Assembly: GCF_029893585.1 (NCBI RefSeq)
Contig: NZ_JARXYX010000057.1
Location: 1-33,625 of the forward strand
Length of the DNA: 33,625 nucleotides
Source of the DNA: Streptomyces sp. LBL
Lineage (GTDB): Bacteria; Actinomycetota; Actinomycetes; Streptomycetales; Streptomycetaceae
Direction of reading: 5' to 3'
The stretch's first letter is position 1. Each line of letters begins with the position of its first letter. A program made the translations under genes and the position numbers. This document shows, in pieces, positions 25,953 to 33,625 of the stretch. The notes beneath the pieces were generated by a model, which saw only the letters and a program-made list of their open reading frames with translations, ran no database searches and was not told where the DNA came from.

Positions 25953-26729
25953 TCAGGCGGGGGTGAGCTCGAGCACCTGGGCCAGGTTGTCGAGCACGGC
26001 ACGGTAGCGCTCGGGAGGAAGCTCCCTCAGCGTGCTGTTGGTCATGCCCATCAAGGTGTCCAGCTCCAGCTCCGGTTCGGGCTCGTGCTGCCCGGGCTCG
26101 GGAGCGGGAGCAGGACGCTCCATATTTGCCGAGCCGGCCGCCCCCCTCAGGGCCGGAGCGGGCCACACCAGGTTCTGCCGGTCGCGGTGCACCAGCAGAG
26201 CCAGCGCCAGCCACTCGACCAGATACACCCCGCGCCGCGGCTTTCCCGGCAGGCCATGCTGGAGGAATTTCGCCAGCTCATCCACCGGCATCGGGCCTCC
26301 GCGCAGCGCTTCCCACGTCTTCTCCGCCGCCCAGTGCGGAAGGAGCTGCGCCTGCAACTGCAGTCGCGCGTGCATCTCTTCCTCCTGCCACCGCTGCGCG
26401 ATGGCCCACCCGGCGTCGGTGACAACGAACTTGCCGCGTCCCCCCGTGAACAGGTCCAGGTGGGTGCAGAAACGGAGCGTCTGGGTGGCGGTTTCGGCGG
26501 TCACTCCTTCAACGTGCGCCAGGTCCACGCTGGCGACGGTGAGGCGCTTGATGCCGCTCTTGTGGGCAGCAGTCAAAAAGAGGGACCACTGGCGCTGGAA
26601 GCTCGCGCGATCAGTCGGGGTCGTCCGCTCGCTGCAGAAGGTGGGGGCGGCGGTCACGTTCTCGGAGGCATCCGGGAAGGCGGTATCGGCAGGGGCCGTG
26701 GAATCGGCCTGGGAGAACAGATTTTCCAT
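25953..26729 (-). CDS. Hypothetical protein, 258 aa, possible winged-helix fold
   Basis: Start taken at ATG 26729 (MENLFSQADS); the frame is open further upstream but that part looks unlike a protein. There is a low-complexity N-terminus, then a segment about 45-115 with VASVDLAHVEGVTAETATQTLRF pattern and GKFVVTDAGWAIAQRW, which looks like a winged helix (recognition helix and wing). A helical middle follows, then a Pro/Glu-rich linker (AAPEPE-type, about 200-225), and a short helical C-terminus. I do not recognise the family. There is no catalytic motif. It points away from the Tn7-like operon's upstream end and may be outside the element. Confidence 0.55.
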   Translation of the reverse strand: MENLFSQADSTAPADTAFPDASENVTAAPTFCSERTTPTDRASFQRQWSLFLTAAHKSGIKRLTVASVDLAHVEGVTAETATQTLRFCTHLDLFTGGRGKFVVTDAGWAIAQRWQEEEMHARLQLQAQLLPHWAAEKTWEALRGGPMPVDELAKFLQHGLPGKPRRGVYLVEWLALALLVHRDRQNLVWPAPALRGAAGSANMERPAPAPEPGQHEPEPELELDTLMGMTNSTLRELPPERYRAVLDNLAQVLELTPA

Positions 26730-26901
26730 GGGCGTGAGGGCTTTCCTGTCTTGCTGCACGTAGGGATGACACGCAACGCCCGCTACCAGCACGCTGGGTA
26801 TAGTGGTGGCGCGTGTAAGGCGTGAGGCCAAACATGCGCACCGTGACACCGCCGGGCCCGGCAAAAGACCGGCGGTGCTCACGCATGTTCAGCCGAACGA
26901 C

Positions 26902-27408
26902 TCAGAGGCTGTCGGGCATGGCCCACTCTCCTCCGAGCCGGTAGACACCGGCACGTGGCTGCACGAGCAGCCCTCGCTCATTCTTCAGACGCGACAGTGT
27001 CGAACTCAGGTTTTCGATGTTCACATCGGGACGCACCTTCTTGATGTGGTCCGTGATCTCTTTCGCCGTAGCTTCTTCCCGCTCCAGGAGGAACGCCCGG
27101 ATCGCTTCGGGCACCGTCATATGCGCACGGGACTCCCCGCCGTCGCTCGCCTCTTCGGCAGCGCCGGCACTCACGTCCGGTCCCATGCCTGTGCCGGCCC
27201 GACGTCGTTCGATCTGCCGATCGACGGCAGCGAGCAGTCCCTCGGAGCTGTCTGCCATACCGGCCAGGACGTCCTCCCGGGTTCGCACTGCTGACAGTTC
27301 GCCTTCCAGCTCTCGCCTACGTCGACGCACCGCTTCCAGCAGCGCGCTGTCCTGCGTCGCCAACTCGACGACCTGGAGGCGCATACGGCGCAGAGCGCGC
27401 AACTGCAC
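26902..27408 (-). CDS. Hypothetical coiled-coil plus winged-helix protein, 168 aa
   Basis: GTG 27408 is preferred because a strong GGAGGGAGGG ends eight bases before it; the longer frame would start at a TTG without support. Residues 1-75 are helical with Arg/Glu-rich heptads (AVRRRRRELEGELSAV), a likely coiled coil. Residues about 95-160 form a winged-helix-like domain: MTVPEAIRAFLLERE, ATAKEITDHIKKV, LSSTLSRLKNERGLLV and a wing ending VYRLGGEW. This arrangement suggests a small DNA-binding regulator. It may be transcribed with the next gene, 172 nt away. Function is unknown. Confidence 0.65.
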   Translation of the reverse strand: MQLRALRRMRLQVVELATQDSALLEAVRRRRRELEGELSAVRTREDVLAGMADSSEGLLAAVDRQIERRRAGTGMGPDVSAGAAEEASDGGESRAHMTVPEAIRAFLLEREEATAKEITDHIKKVRPDVNIENLSSTLSRLKNERGLLVQPRAGVYRLGGEWAMPDSL

Positions 27409-28392
27409 AGCCAGTCCCTCCCTCCGGACCGTGAAGAGGCCCTTGCAGGGCGCGAGTCTAGGGGCACAGTTACTGCGTCCGCGTCCGCGCCGGGACAAGA
27501 GCGCAGTGCCTCAGTCCCGCGCAGTTGCCACTCGACACGGCTTCCACCTGCGGAAACGAACAGATGCTCAACGGGATCGGCCTGACCAGGAAGTACGCGT
27601 AAGAGTGAGGCAAGCCGTCCGCTTTTCAGGACGCAGCTTGACGTTGCACGAAATGGACCCGGTCTGACGGCTTCAGCGGACAACGGGCTGCGCCTCAATC
27701 CGCTGCTGGAGCCGAGGGCATGGGCTGTCAGGTCACGCAGGTGACCGCGAGCCACCGGTGCGCGCAAGGCCTCACCGGCGCCCTCATCGGCAGGGCGCCG
27801 GTCGTCATGACCGCGCCCCGTATCGCAGCCGGGCCGCGCCCGGGGAAGACATGAAGGAAAACCTTCGGGCACCGGTTCGCGTGCAGATGCTGGGCACTTC
27901 CCAGCAGGCACTGTCGGCTCAGCCTCCGCGTCTCCGGTCGCCCATCCAAAGTCTTCATCGGTATGCCACCCGCCTCACCAGGAGACCGTCTGGAATGCCG
28001 AACACCCGTTCCCTAAATGCCTCTTTGGGGTGCCGTCCGCCACGGGTGCCTGTCGGCATCGACGCAGGTCACACGCCACACCCGACAGGAGAATCGTTCC
28101 CGAGCGCAGACGTGAGGGGCCGCCTGGTACGGCATGCTGGAAGCGCAGCAAAGCGGGTGACCACACCCTGCTCGCTACTACCGCGTGACGCCGAGGGCGA
28201 GGCTGACGGAAGCCTCCCCCCGTCGCATCACCCGACAACTCCACCTGGCAGTGGGCCTGCCGGGCTCGGCATTTCGCCCTCCGCGCCGGCCATCTGCGTC
28301 TCGGCCGATCGGATCTTTGTCTCTCCTCACCCTCTGCGCTGTGGGCTGCCGCTGGCCTTGCCCCGCGCATCGACACGTCTGGCAGACACCCT
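27409..28392. other. Roughly 1 kb gene-free region between divergent operons, with a palindrome cluster
   Basis: The open frames here are shadows with biased composition and no ribosome sites. The region separates a minus-strand gene from a plus-strand operon, so it must hold promoters in both directions. Four perfect palindromes lie between 27731 and 27866 and are listed separately. I found no gene, tRNA or mobile element remnant. Confidence 0.5.
27731..27866. repeat. Cluster of four perfect palindromes
   Basis: In order: GGTCAC-GCAG-GTGACC (27731-27746); ACCGGCGCCCT (27774-27784) with AGGGCGCCGGT (27792-27802); CCGGGC-CGC-GCCCGG (27829-27843); GAAGG-AAAA-CCTTC (27853-27866). Arms are 6, 11, 6 and 5 bp without mismatch. 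Such strings of hairpins are seen at replication origins, partition sites, telomeres and in structured leader RNA; the sequence alone does not decide between these. Confidence 0.6.
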
Positions 28393-29196
28393 ATGGACTC
28401 GCGCTTCACCGCTCAGGACAACCTGCTCAGCGAGGGCCCTCGGTCCCCGCAGCTCCCCCCGCCCGGCGAACGGCAGCGCCTGCGCGAGCTGTGGGGAGCA
28501 ACCCTCGAAGAGGTCGCCGACGCCCTCGGCGCGGAGCCTGAGGTCATGGCCGAGTGGGAGGCCGGCCGCCACACTGCCGACCTGGCCGACACCTACGCCT
28601 ACCTGCGCCTGCTCAACGCCTTCCGCGAGCAACTCCCCACCGCCTACGAACCGGACTGGGCAGCACTGCGCAAACCCCCAGCAACCCCGGCTCACGCCCC
28701 CGCTGCCCCCAGCATCCCCACTCAGGCGGCCGCAGCCCATGGAAAGGCCAAACCGCCCCGTCGCGGAGCCAGCTGGACCCTGGAGGAGAAAGATAGCCTG
28801 CGCGCCGAATTCCTCGCCGGCGCCCATGTCCAAGAGCTGGCCGAATCCCTGGGGCGTAGCGAAAGGGCCGTGCGCTGGGTGCTGTACCACCTCGGACTCA
28901 TCTCCTTCCCGGCCGACGATGTACCCGCTCCGCGCGTCGAGCCGGAAAAGCCCAAGGCCTACACGGTCGCGGAAAAACGCAAGGTCTACCCCAACGCCTA
29001 CGAACCTTGGAGCGCCGAAGACGAACGGCGCCTTGCCGAACGCTGCGCACAGGGTGCCTCGCTGACCGAACTGTCCCGGGAATTCGGCCGTAACGAAGGA
29101 GGCATCGCCTCCCGCCTCGCCAAGATCAACGCAGAGGGCCCCGCCGCTGGTGAGGCCTGGGAGTACGGGGGAGAAGGCCCCGGCGCCGCTCTTTGA
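28393..29196 (+). CDS. DNA-binding protein with one HTH and two Myb-like repeats
   Basis: 267 aa. Residues 21-60 (LPPPGERQRLRELWGATLEE through VMAEWEAGR) form an XRE-type helix-turn-helix resembling the N-terminus of Streptomyces telomere-associated Tap-type proteins as I recall it. An Ala/Pro-rich linker (95-125) follows. Two Myb/SANT-like units then repeat the same pattern: SWTLEEKDSLRAEF to LGRSERAVRWVLYHLG (127-169), and PWSAEDERRLAE to FGRNEGGIASRLAKI (205-245). It is likely a sequence-specific DNA binder. ATG 28393 has no Shine-Dalgarno, so it may be leaderless. It leads a set of four plus-strand genes; the next start is 70 nt on. Confidence 0.7.
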   Translation: MDSRFTAQDNLLSEGPRSPQLPPPGERQRLRELWGATLEEVADALGAEPEVMAEWEAGRHTADLADTYAYLRLLNAFREQLPTAYEPDWAALRKPPATPAHAPAAPSIPTQAAAAHGKAKPPRRGASWTLEEKDSLRAEFLAGAHVQELAESLGRSERAVRWVLYHLGLISFPADDVPAPRVEPEKPKAYTVAEKRKVYPNAYEPWSAEDERRLAERCAQGASLTELSREFGRNEGGIASRLAKINAEGPAAGEAWEYGGEGPGAAL

Positions 29197-29266
29197 CATC
29201 ACCTCCCCACTCCTCTAACTTAGTGCCTGATCAGATATCGAAGTACGCATATGGAGGTGTGGGTCG

Positions 29267-29863
29267 GTGCTCTTGACGACCGGGCAGGCGGCCGAGGAGC
29301 TGGGATGCGCCGTCACCACCTTCCGTCGCCTCGTGCATGCCGGGCTGCTGCCCGGCATGTCCCGCCGCGGCGTGCGCGTCATGATCCCCCTCGTAGCGGT
29401 GCAGTCCCTCAGCGCACGCCGCCACGCGGCCCTGGACCAGATCGAAGCCATGGAGATCGCCGTGTTGAGGGTCGACGCGGCCCAACGGACCGACGAGCCG
29501 GACCGGGACTGGATCGGCTTCGCCACCTCCCTCACCCCCGGCGACCTCCTCAAAGCACTGCGGGGATGGTGGCGATGCAACGCGGCGAGCGTCGCGGCCG
29601 GGGGAGTGCTGCCGGTGACCCTGTCCGGCTATGTCGTGGCCGTCCTGACCGGCCTGGAACGGTGGGAGAAGAACACCGAGGGCCGCCACGCTTTCCCCGA
29701 TGCCCGCCTGGCCGGCTACGTCACCGACCTGGCCGCCCCCCAGCTCACCGTCACGGCACACACAGACGGCGACCGCCGACTCGCCGAACTACTGCTGGGC
29801 ACCCGGCTCGCCTCCCACTCTGGCGGAGCGATCGCCTACGTCCCCACCCATCCCGCCGGCTGA
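29267..29863 (+). CDS. MerR/excisionase-like helix-turn-helix protein
   Basis: 198 aa. GTG start with GGAGG eight bases upstream. The N-terminus LLTTGQAAEELGCAVTTFRRLVHAGLLPG is the MerR/excisionase-type HTH that binds operator or attachment DNA, followed by a short wing (RRGVRVMIPLVAV). The remaining 140 residues are helical and carry no ligand or metal motif that I recognise (WWRCNAA near 100). It is part of the plus-strand gene set and is followed after 26 nt by the large gene. A regulator of the set or a cofactor for the downstream proteins is plausible. Confidence 0.65.
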   Translation: MLLTTGQAAEELGCAVTTFRRLVHAGLLPGMSRRGVRVMIPLVAVQSLSARRHAALDQIEAMEIAVLRVDAAQRTDEPDRDWIGFATSLTPGDLLKALRGWWRCNAASVAAGGVLPVTLSGYVVAVLTGLERWEKNTEGRHAFPDARLAGYVTDLAAPQLTVTAHTDGDRRLAELLLGTRLASHSGGAIAYVPTHPAG

Positions 29864-29889
29864 GTCTGCGCCCCGACAAGGAAACTCCC

Positions 29890-31968
29890 ATGGACGCACA
29901 GAGCTACAACGCCGCGCTCGCCGAACTGCGCACCGTACGCGACCAGATCAAGAAGGCCCGGGCGGAACTGGCGAAGCTGGAAGCCAACCGGAACCACCAG
30001 ATCACCCAACTGGCCGTCTACGATAAGGCGAAGGCGGAGCGGATCGCCCCGGCCGCAGGATTGAGCATGGCCGACATCGTCGCGCTCGTCCCCCACCTGA
30101 GCCCCGACAGCCTCGCCCGAAGCAGCACCGCCGCAGCGCAGCCCCCGGCCCCCGAGACGACCCCGGCCCCCGACACCGCCGAGCTGGAACCGGCCCCGCA
30201 GCCCGCAGCAGCGGCGGCACCCGCACTGCGCACGCCCCACCCGCACCCCGCTCCCTCAGCCCCTGCCGCCCCTGATACGCCGCGGACCCTGCCTTCCCTC
30301 CCGGAAGGGCACGCGGGCGACGCCTGGTGCACCCACACCCCGAACTTGGCCTCCACACGGCCCAGCTTCACCCAGCAGGCCCGCTCCACCGTCTTCCTCG
30401 ACACCGACACCGGTGTCCTGGTCCACCGCAACCAGACCCACCGCCTCGACCTCGCCGGCAGGTCGGCCGCGGACATTCTCACCGCCGTCTTCCACACGCT
30501 CCCCGAAGGGGCCGAGCGCATCTACATCACCGCAGGCGATCCCTGGCACCGCGACGCCGACCGCTACCCCTATCTGCGTGACGCCGTCGCAGCCTGGCTG
30601 AACGCCCCCACCCCCGGCTGGCGCACTGACACCGGCCGTGGGCGCGACCGCATGGCCGGACACTTCGTCCACGCCCGCAACCCGGTCGGCCGCTACCAGC
30701 GCGAGAACGGCAGCCAGCCCGTCGAGATCCGCTCGGTGGGGGAGTGGTTCGATGCCAACGGCGACGAACCGGCCGTCATCCGGGACGCGTTCGTCCTGCT
30801 GTGGCAGGCCCTGCGCCGCTACTGGCCCGATGCGGTCATCATGGGCTCCCCCTCCCAGACCGGCCGTGACCTGTGGACCCGCACCATCCCCCAACGCGGC
30901 CACCACGCCGACGGCTTCCCCGTCATGTCCGAGGAACTGCGCGGCCTGCTCCACGCCACTGCCGGACAAGGACGCAACGAACTCCTCACCCCGCCCCGCG
31001 TCCCGGAACAACTGCCCCAGCTCGTCGAGTACGACCGCACCTTCGCCTACGCCAAACACACCTGGAAATCCCCGGTCGGCACCCCCCGCCGCATCACCTC
31101 CGCGACCCTCGTCACCTGGTCGGAGAAGGAAAAGACCCGCGCCCTGTACGGATGCGGCCACTGGCAGGTACGGGTCACTGTCCCCGACTCCTGGAACCAC
31201 GTCGGCCTCCTGCCCACCCCCGCCCCCGGCGAGCGCGCCTGGCACTACCCGGCCGAACCCGGCACGACCTTCACCACCTGGGCCGGCGGCCCCGAAATCC
31301 ACACCGCCCTGACCAACCCCATCCAGCCGTGGAAGGTCGAAATCCTCGACGGCATCCTGTGGGAGGACGGCAAACCGCTGGACGACTGGGCCAAGAAACT
31401 CAAGGAAACCTGGACCAACCTCTCCGCCCAGGCCCACTTCCAAGGCGATACCCAGCAGAAGAGGGCTGCCCACCTCGCCTCCCGCGCCGTGCGAGCCATC
31501 CTCCTGTACGGCATCGGCTCCTTCGCTCAGCGGCCCCGCATGGTCACCGGCACCACCCCCCGCACCCAGGAGCGCGACGTACCGCCAGACGCCGAAATCA
31601 TCGGCTTCGACGACGAACTGATCACCTGGCAGCGCCCCAGCGGCTTCAGCCGCGACCCCAACGCCCACCCCGAATGGGCCGCCGCCATCTGGTCCGGCGC
31701 CCGCGCCGCCCTGCTCACCCAGCGCCACCGCGACGACGACACCTACGCCGGAGCCCTGCACACCCCGCCCGGCACCGTCGTAGCCTTCCGCACTGACGCC
31801 CTCTACCTCACCCACCCGCAGAACTGGCCCCATCACCACCAGCCCGGCGACTACCTCCTCAAAGGCCACCTCACCACCCCCGTCGCCGCCCCCACCACAG
31901 AGGAAGAACTCCTCACCCTGCGGGACACCGGACGCGCCGCCCTGCCCCAGGCCGCAGGGGAGGCCTGA
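29890..31968 (+). CDS. Large actinobacterial protein of a conserved, unnamed type; possible replication or telomere factor
   Basis: 692 aa from ATG 29890 with AAGGAA seven bases upstream; the frame is open further upstream only over the previous gene. Residues 3-45 form a coiled coil (LRTVRDQIKKARAELAKLEA), 85-150 are a Pro/Ala linker, and the rest is one large folded region. Landmarks are GSPSQTGRDLWTRTIP (about 318), VEYDRTFAYAKHTW (about 380), SWNHVGLLP (about 434) and WHYPAEPGTTFTTW (about 450). I have seen this pattern in Streptomyces proteins but cannot name it. The Asp-x-x-aromatic segment at 380 could be a family-B polymerase-like motif A; that is weak. Its stop overlaps the next start (TGATG), so both proteins are made together. 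Confidence 0.6.
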   Translation: MDAQSYNAALAELRTVRDQIKKARAELAKLEANRNHQITQLAVYDKAKAERIAPAAGLSMADIVALVPHLSPDSLARSSTAAAQPPAPETTPAPDTAELEPAPQPAAAAAPALRTPHPHPAPSAPAAPDTPRTLPSLPEGHAGDAWCTHTPNLASTRPSFTQQARSTVFLDTDTGVLVHRNQTHRLDLAGRSAADILTAVFHTLPEGAERIYITAGDPWHRDADRYPYLRDAVAAWLNAPTPGWRTDTGRGRDRMAGHFVHARNPVGRYQRENGSQPVEIRSVGEWFDANGDEPAVIRDAFVLLWQALRRYWPDAVIMGSPSQTGRDLWTRTIPQRGHHADGFPVMSEELRGLLHATAGQGRNELLTPPRVPEQLPQLVEYDRTFAYAKHTWKSPVGTPRRITSATLVTWSEKEKTRALYGCGHWQVRVTVPDSWNHVGLLPTPAPGERAWHYPAEPGTTFTTWAGGPEIHTALTNPIQPWKVEILDGILWEDGKPLDDWAKKLKETWTNLSAQAHFQGDTQQKRAAHLASRAVRAILLYGIGSFAQRPRMVTGTTPRTQERDVPPDAEIIGFDDELITWQRPSGFSRDPNAHPEWAAAIWSGARAALLTQRHRDDDTYAGALHTPPGTVVAFRTDALYLTHPQNWPHHHQPGDYLLKGHLTTPVAAPTTEEELLTLRDTGRAALPQAAGEA

Positions 31969-32699
31969 TGCCGCCCCGCTTCCGCCCCAACCGCCCAGCC
32001 GGGCAGAGCGAACCGAACGAGGCCGCCCAACTCGCCGACCAACTGCAGACCGCCGGCTACACCAAGCGCGACATCGCCCGCATCATCAACCGCGACGCCT
32101 CCCTGGTCTCCCAGTTCTACACAAAGAACAAAGGCGCCGCCTTCGTCCCCGCCCTGCGCCAGGTCCTGGCCGCCGTCCAGACAGGCGGCATCACCGATCT
32201 GCCCGAACTCGCCGCCATCGCCAGCCAGCACATCACCCGCCGCACCACCGCCAGCGGCGCAAAAGCCCGGGTCCGCAGCAAAGCCGTCCTCATCACCCCG
32301 ACCGGGTCGGGCACCGGACGCGTCGGAACCCAGGCGATCGCCTCCGGCTCCGCCCGCCTGCGCCCCCTGATCGCAGAAGCCGCCCGACTGGGCCTGCGTC
32401 TGGCCTTCACCGTCCGCCTGGCCAAGACCGGCTACGTGCATTCCTCCGGCAGCCGCACCGACTCACCCGGCATCCGCCGCGACGTCATCCAGCGCGCCGA
32501 CCACACGGAGGAACGCTCCTACGGCTCCTCCTCCACCGGCGGGTTCGACGCCGCCGACTTCGCCCGACGCGTCGACGCTGCCGGAGGAGACGTCACGGCT
32601 GCCGTTCACCAGTGGCTGGTGGAGACCGGACGCATCCGGGCAGACGTCCAGATCCTTCATCTGGAGGTCCGCACGTGGCGTCCCCGCGACGCCACGTGA
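31968..32699 (+). CDS. Small HTH protein, possibly a Tpg/Tpc-like terminal protein
   Basis: 243 aa, coupled to the preceding gene by TGATG. The N-terminus has an HTH: QLADQLQTAGYTKRDIARII and RDASLVSQFYTKNK (21-54). The middle is Arg/Thr-rich and basic. The C-terminus FDAADFARRVDAAGGDVTAAVHQWL then DVQILHLEVRTW resembles in outline the end of Streptomyces telomere terminal proteins (helix pair, then a strand with a final LEV/IEF-type motif). Size lies near Tpc of linear plasmid SCP1 and somewhat above Tpg. If correct, it would be covalently attached to linear DNA ends. This is an architecture-level guess; a plain DNA-binding plasmid protein is the alternative. Confidence 0.55.
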   Translation: MPPRFRPNRPAGQSEPNEAAQLADQLQTAGYTKRDIARIINRDASLVSQFYTKNKGAAFVPALRQVLAAVQTGGITDLPELAAIASQHITRRTTASGAKARVRSKAVLITPTGSGTGRVGTQAIASGSARLRPLIAEAARLGLRLAFTVRLAKTGYVHSSGSRTDSPGIRRDVIQRADHTEERSYGSSSTGGFDAADFARRVDAAGGDVTAAVHQWLVETGRIRADVQILHLEVRTWRPRDAT

Positions 32700-32729
32700 A
32701 CAGCAGCCAAGACGCGTTGAACAATCGAT

Positions 32730-32752
32730 CCTGGCCAGCACGACAAGCCAGG
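32730..32752. repeat. Short inverted repeat after the plus-strand gene set
   Basis: CCTGGC (32730-32735) and GCCAGG (32747-32752) are perfect arms around an 11-nt loop, about 30 nt past the last stop codon. Confidence 0.4.
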
Positions 32753-32784
32753 CCCCGGCGGGTCTATCATGATTTAGGTGTTTT

Positions 32785-32810
32785 TAGGCCCTTTGGCCTA
32801 GTGGCTTTTT
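32785..32810 (+). terminator. Hairpin with trailing T-run
   Basis: TAGGCC-CTTT-GGCCTA (32785-32800) is a perfect 6-bp stem, followed by GTGGC and five Ts. It could terminate the plus-strand gene set; it also lies close to where the IS256-type element should end, so it may belong to that element. Confidence 0.45.
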
Positions 32811-32825
32811 GTTGGTCTGCCTGGC

Positions 32826-33625
32826 CTATACCCGTCCGGCGGTAAGGCGGCCGTCGAAGAGCTGGTCGAACTCGTTCAATGCTGCCTTCCACTTGTTGTT
32901 CCAGCGTTTGCGTCCGCGCCCGGAGGGGTCGAGGGCGAGGGTGGCCAGGTAGATCCTCTTGAGCGCTGCCTGTTCGTTGGGAAAGTGTCCGCAGGCGGTG
33001 GCCGCGCGGCGGTAGCGGGCGTTGAGGGACTCGATGCTGTTGGTTGTGTAGACGACCTCGCGGATGGAGTCGGGGAAGGCCAGGAAGGGCACGAACTCGC
33101 TCCAGGCGCGCTGCCAGACGGTGGCGATCGAGCCGTACTTGTGGCCCCACTTGGCGTCGAACTCGTCGAGCCGCTCGCGGGCCTGGGCCTCGTTGACAGC
33201 GGTGTAGACGGGCTTGAGGTCGGCGGCGACCTCGGGCCAGTCCCTCCGCGAGGCGTAGCGCAGGCTCTGCCGGATCAGGTGTACGACGCAGCGCTGCACG
33301 ACGGTTTGGGGCCACACGTTCGCGACCGCGTCCGGCAGAGCCGACAGCCCGTCGCAGACGAGCATGAGGACGTCCTTCACGCCGCGGTTGCGCAGGTCGG
33401 TGAGGACTTGCTGCCAGAACTTGGCGCCCTCGCCGCCGTCGCCGGCCCACAGGCCGAGGATCTCGTGGTAGCCGTCCGCGGTGACCGCGATGGCCACGTA
33501 GATCGGCCTGTTGGCGACCTGCCCGTCCCTGATCTTGACGTGGATGGCGTCTACGAAGACGACCGGGTAGACCGGATCGAGTGGGCGGGTGCGCCACTCG
33601 TTCATCGAGTCCAGGGCCTTGTCGG
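32826..33625 (-). CDS. IS256-family (mutator-type) transposase, 3' part
   Basis: The gene runs off the window: the frame stays open to base 33625, and the Met at 33605 is internal (DKALDS precedes it). Visible are about 265 residues at the C-terminal side. The DDE core shows Asp in VVFVDAIHVK, Asp in LMLVCDGLS and Glu in TTNSIESLN, with a GLWAGDGGEGAKFW block and the RRAATACGHFPNEQAALK region typical of IS256-type transposases. All three catalytic residues are present, so this part is intact. The element's end should lie somewhere between 32700 and 32826, but no matching inverted repeat can be seen because the other end is outside. Confidence 0.9.
   Translation of the reverse strand, partial: DKALDSMNEWRTRPLDPVYPVVFVDAIHVKIRDGQVANRPIYVAIAVTADGYHEILGLWAGDGGEGAKFWQQVLTDLRNRGVKDVLMLVCDGLSALPDAVANVWPQTVVQRCVVHLIRQSLRYASRRDWPEVAADLKPVYTAVNEAQARERLDEFDAKWGHKYGSIATVWQRAWSEFVPFLAFPDSIREVVYTTNSIESLNARYRRAATACGHFPNEQAALKRIYLATLALDPSGRGRKRWNNKWKAALNEFDQLFDGRLTAGRV

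Noticed and set aside
27499..28392. Small minus-strand genes (76 and 144 aa)
   Set aside because: No ribosome sites, no recognisable domains and unusual composition; treated as noncoding.
27758..29065. 435-aa plus-strand open frame
   Set aside because: Ser/Pro/Arg-rich low-complexity translation, out of frame with the clearly domain-bearing 28393-29196 gene; it is a GC-rich shadow.
30256..31869. 537-aa minus-strand open frame
   Set aside because: Gly/Val-rich antisense shadow of the 692-aa plus-strand gene, which has a ribosome site and coupling to its neighbour.

Overview
The window is high-GC DNA with the codon use and gene style of Streptomyces or a close actinomycete: GTG starts, 4-nt ATGA/GTGA overlaps, and relatives I recognise from Streptomyces. 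It reads as an accessory region in which defence systems and mobile elements alternate. The last operon weakly suggests a linear replicon, meaning a chromosome arm or a linear plasmid. Family calls are from motif recognition only; no database was searched.

Left part (1-4957). A 7-bp tandem repeat is followed by inverted repeats. Then comes a three-gene plus-strand operon that matches the ABC three-component (ABC-3C) conflict systems: a DUF4297/Cap4-like nuclease-type protein, a small middle component and a DUF3732 ABC ATPase with a CxxC hook. A strong hairpin closes it. One unknown small gene follows.

Centre-left (about 4985-14731). A solo-TnpB IS605-type element, bounded by two hairpins that share a TGAA loop, sits just beyond the 3' end of a translationally coupled minus-strand operon. 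The operon has the order and sizes of Wadjet jetABCD (MukF/MukE/MukB-like plus a Toprim protein). Its SMC subunit is long (1547 aa) and has unusual ATPase motifs (first P-loop Gly replaced by Leu; Walker B ends in Asp-Asn instead of Asp-Glu). It is the best candidate here for an under-described system, a divergent plasmid-cleaving condensin.

Centre-right (15085-25614). A large SF2 helicase with a nuclease-like C-terminus is followed by a decayed endonuclease VII (EndoVII)-type HNH gene and its intact paralogue. Next is a complete Tn7-like transposition operon read leftwards, tnsA-tniA(tnsB)-tniB(tnsC)-tniQ. The TnsA-like subunit appears to have lost its catalytic residues. The defence genes to the left could be cargo of this element, but I could not find its two ends.

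Right part (25615-33625). There are two unknown minus-strand genes, at least one with a winged-helix-type domain. About 1 kb without genes follows and contains a cluster of perfect palindromes. A plus-strand set of four DNA-binding-type genes comes next; its last gene resembles in outline the telomere terminal proteins Tpg/Tpc. A hairpin and a truncated IS256-family transposase end the window.
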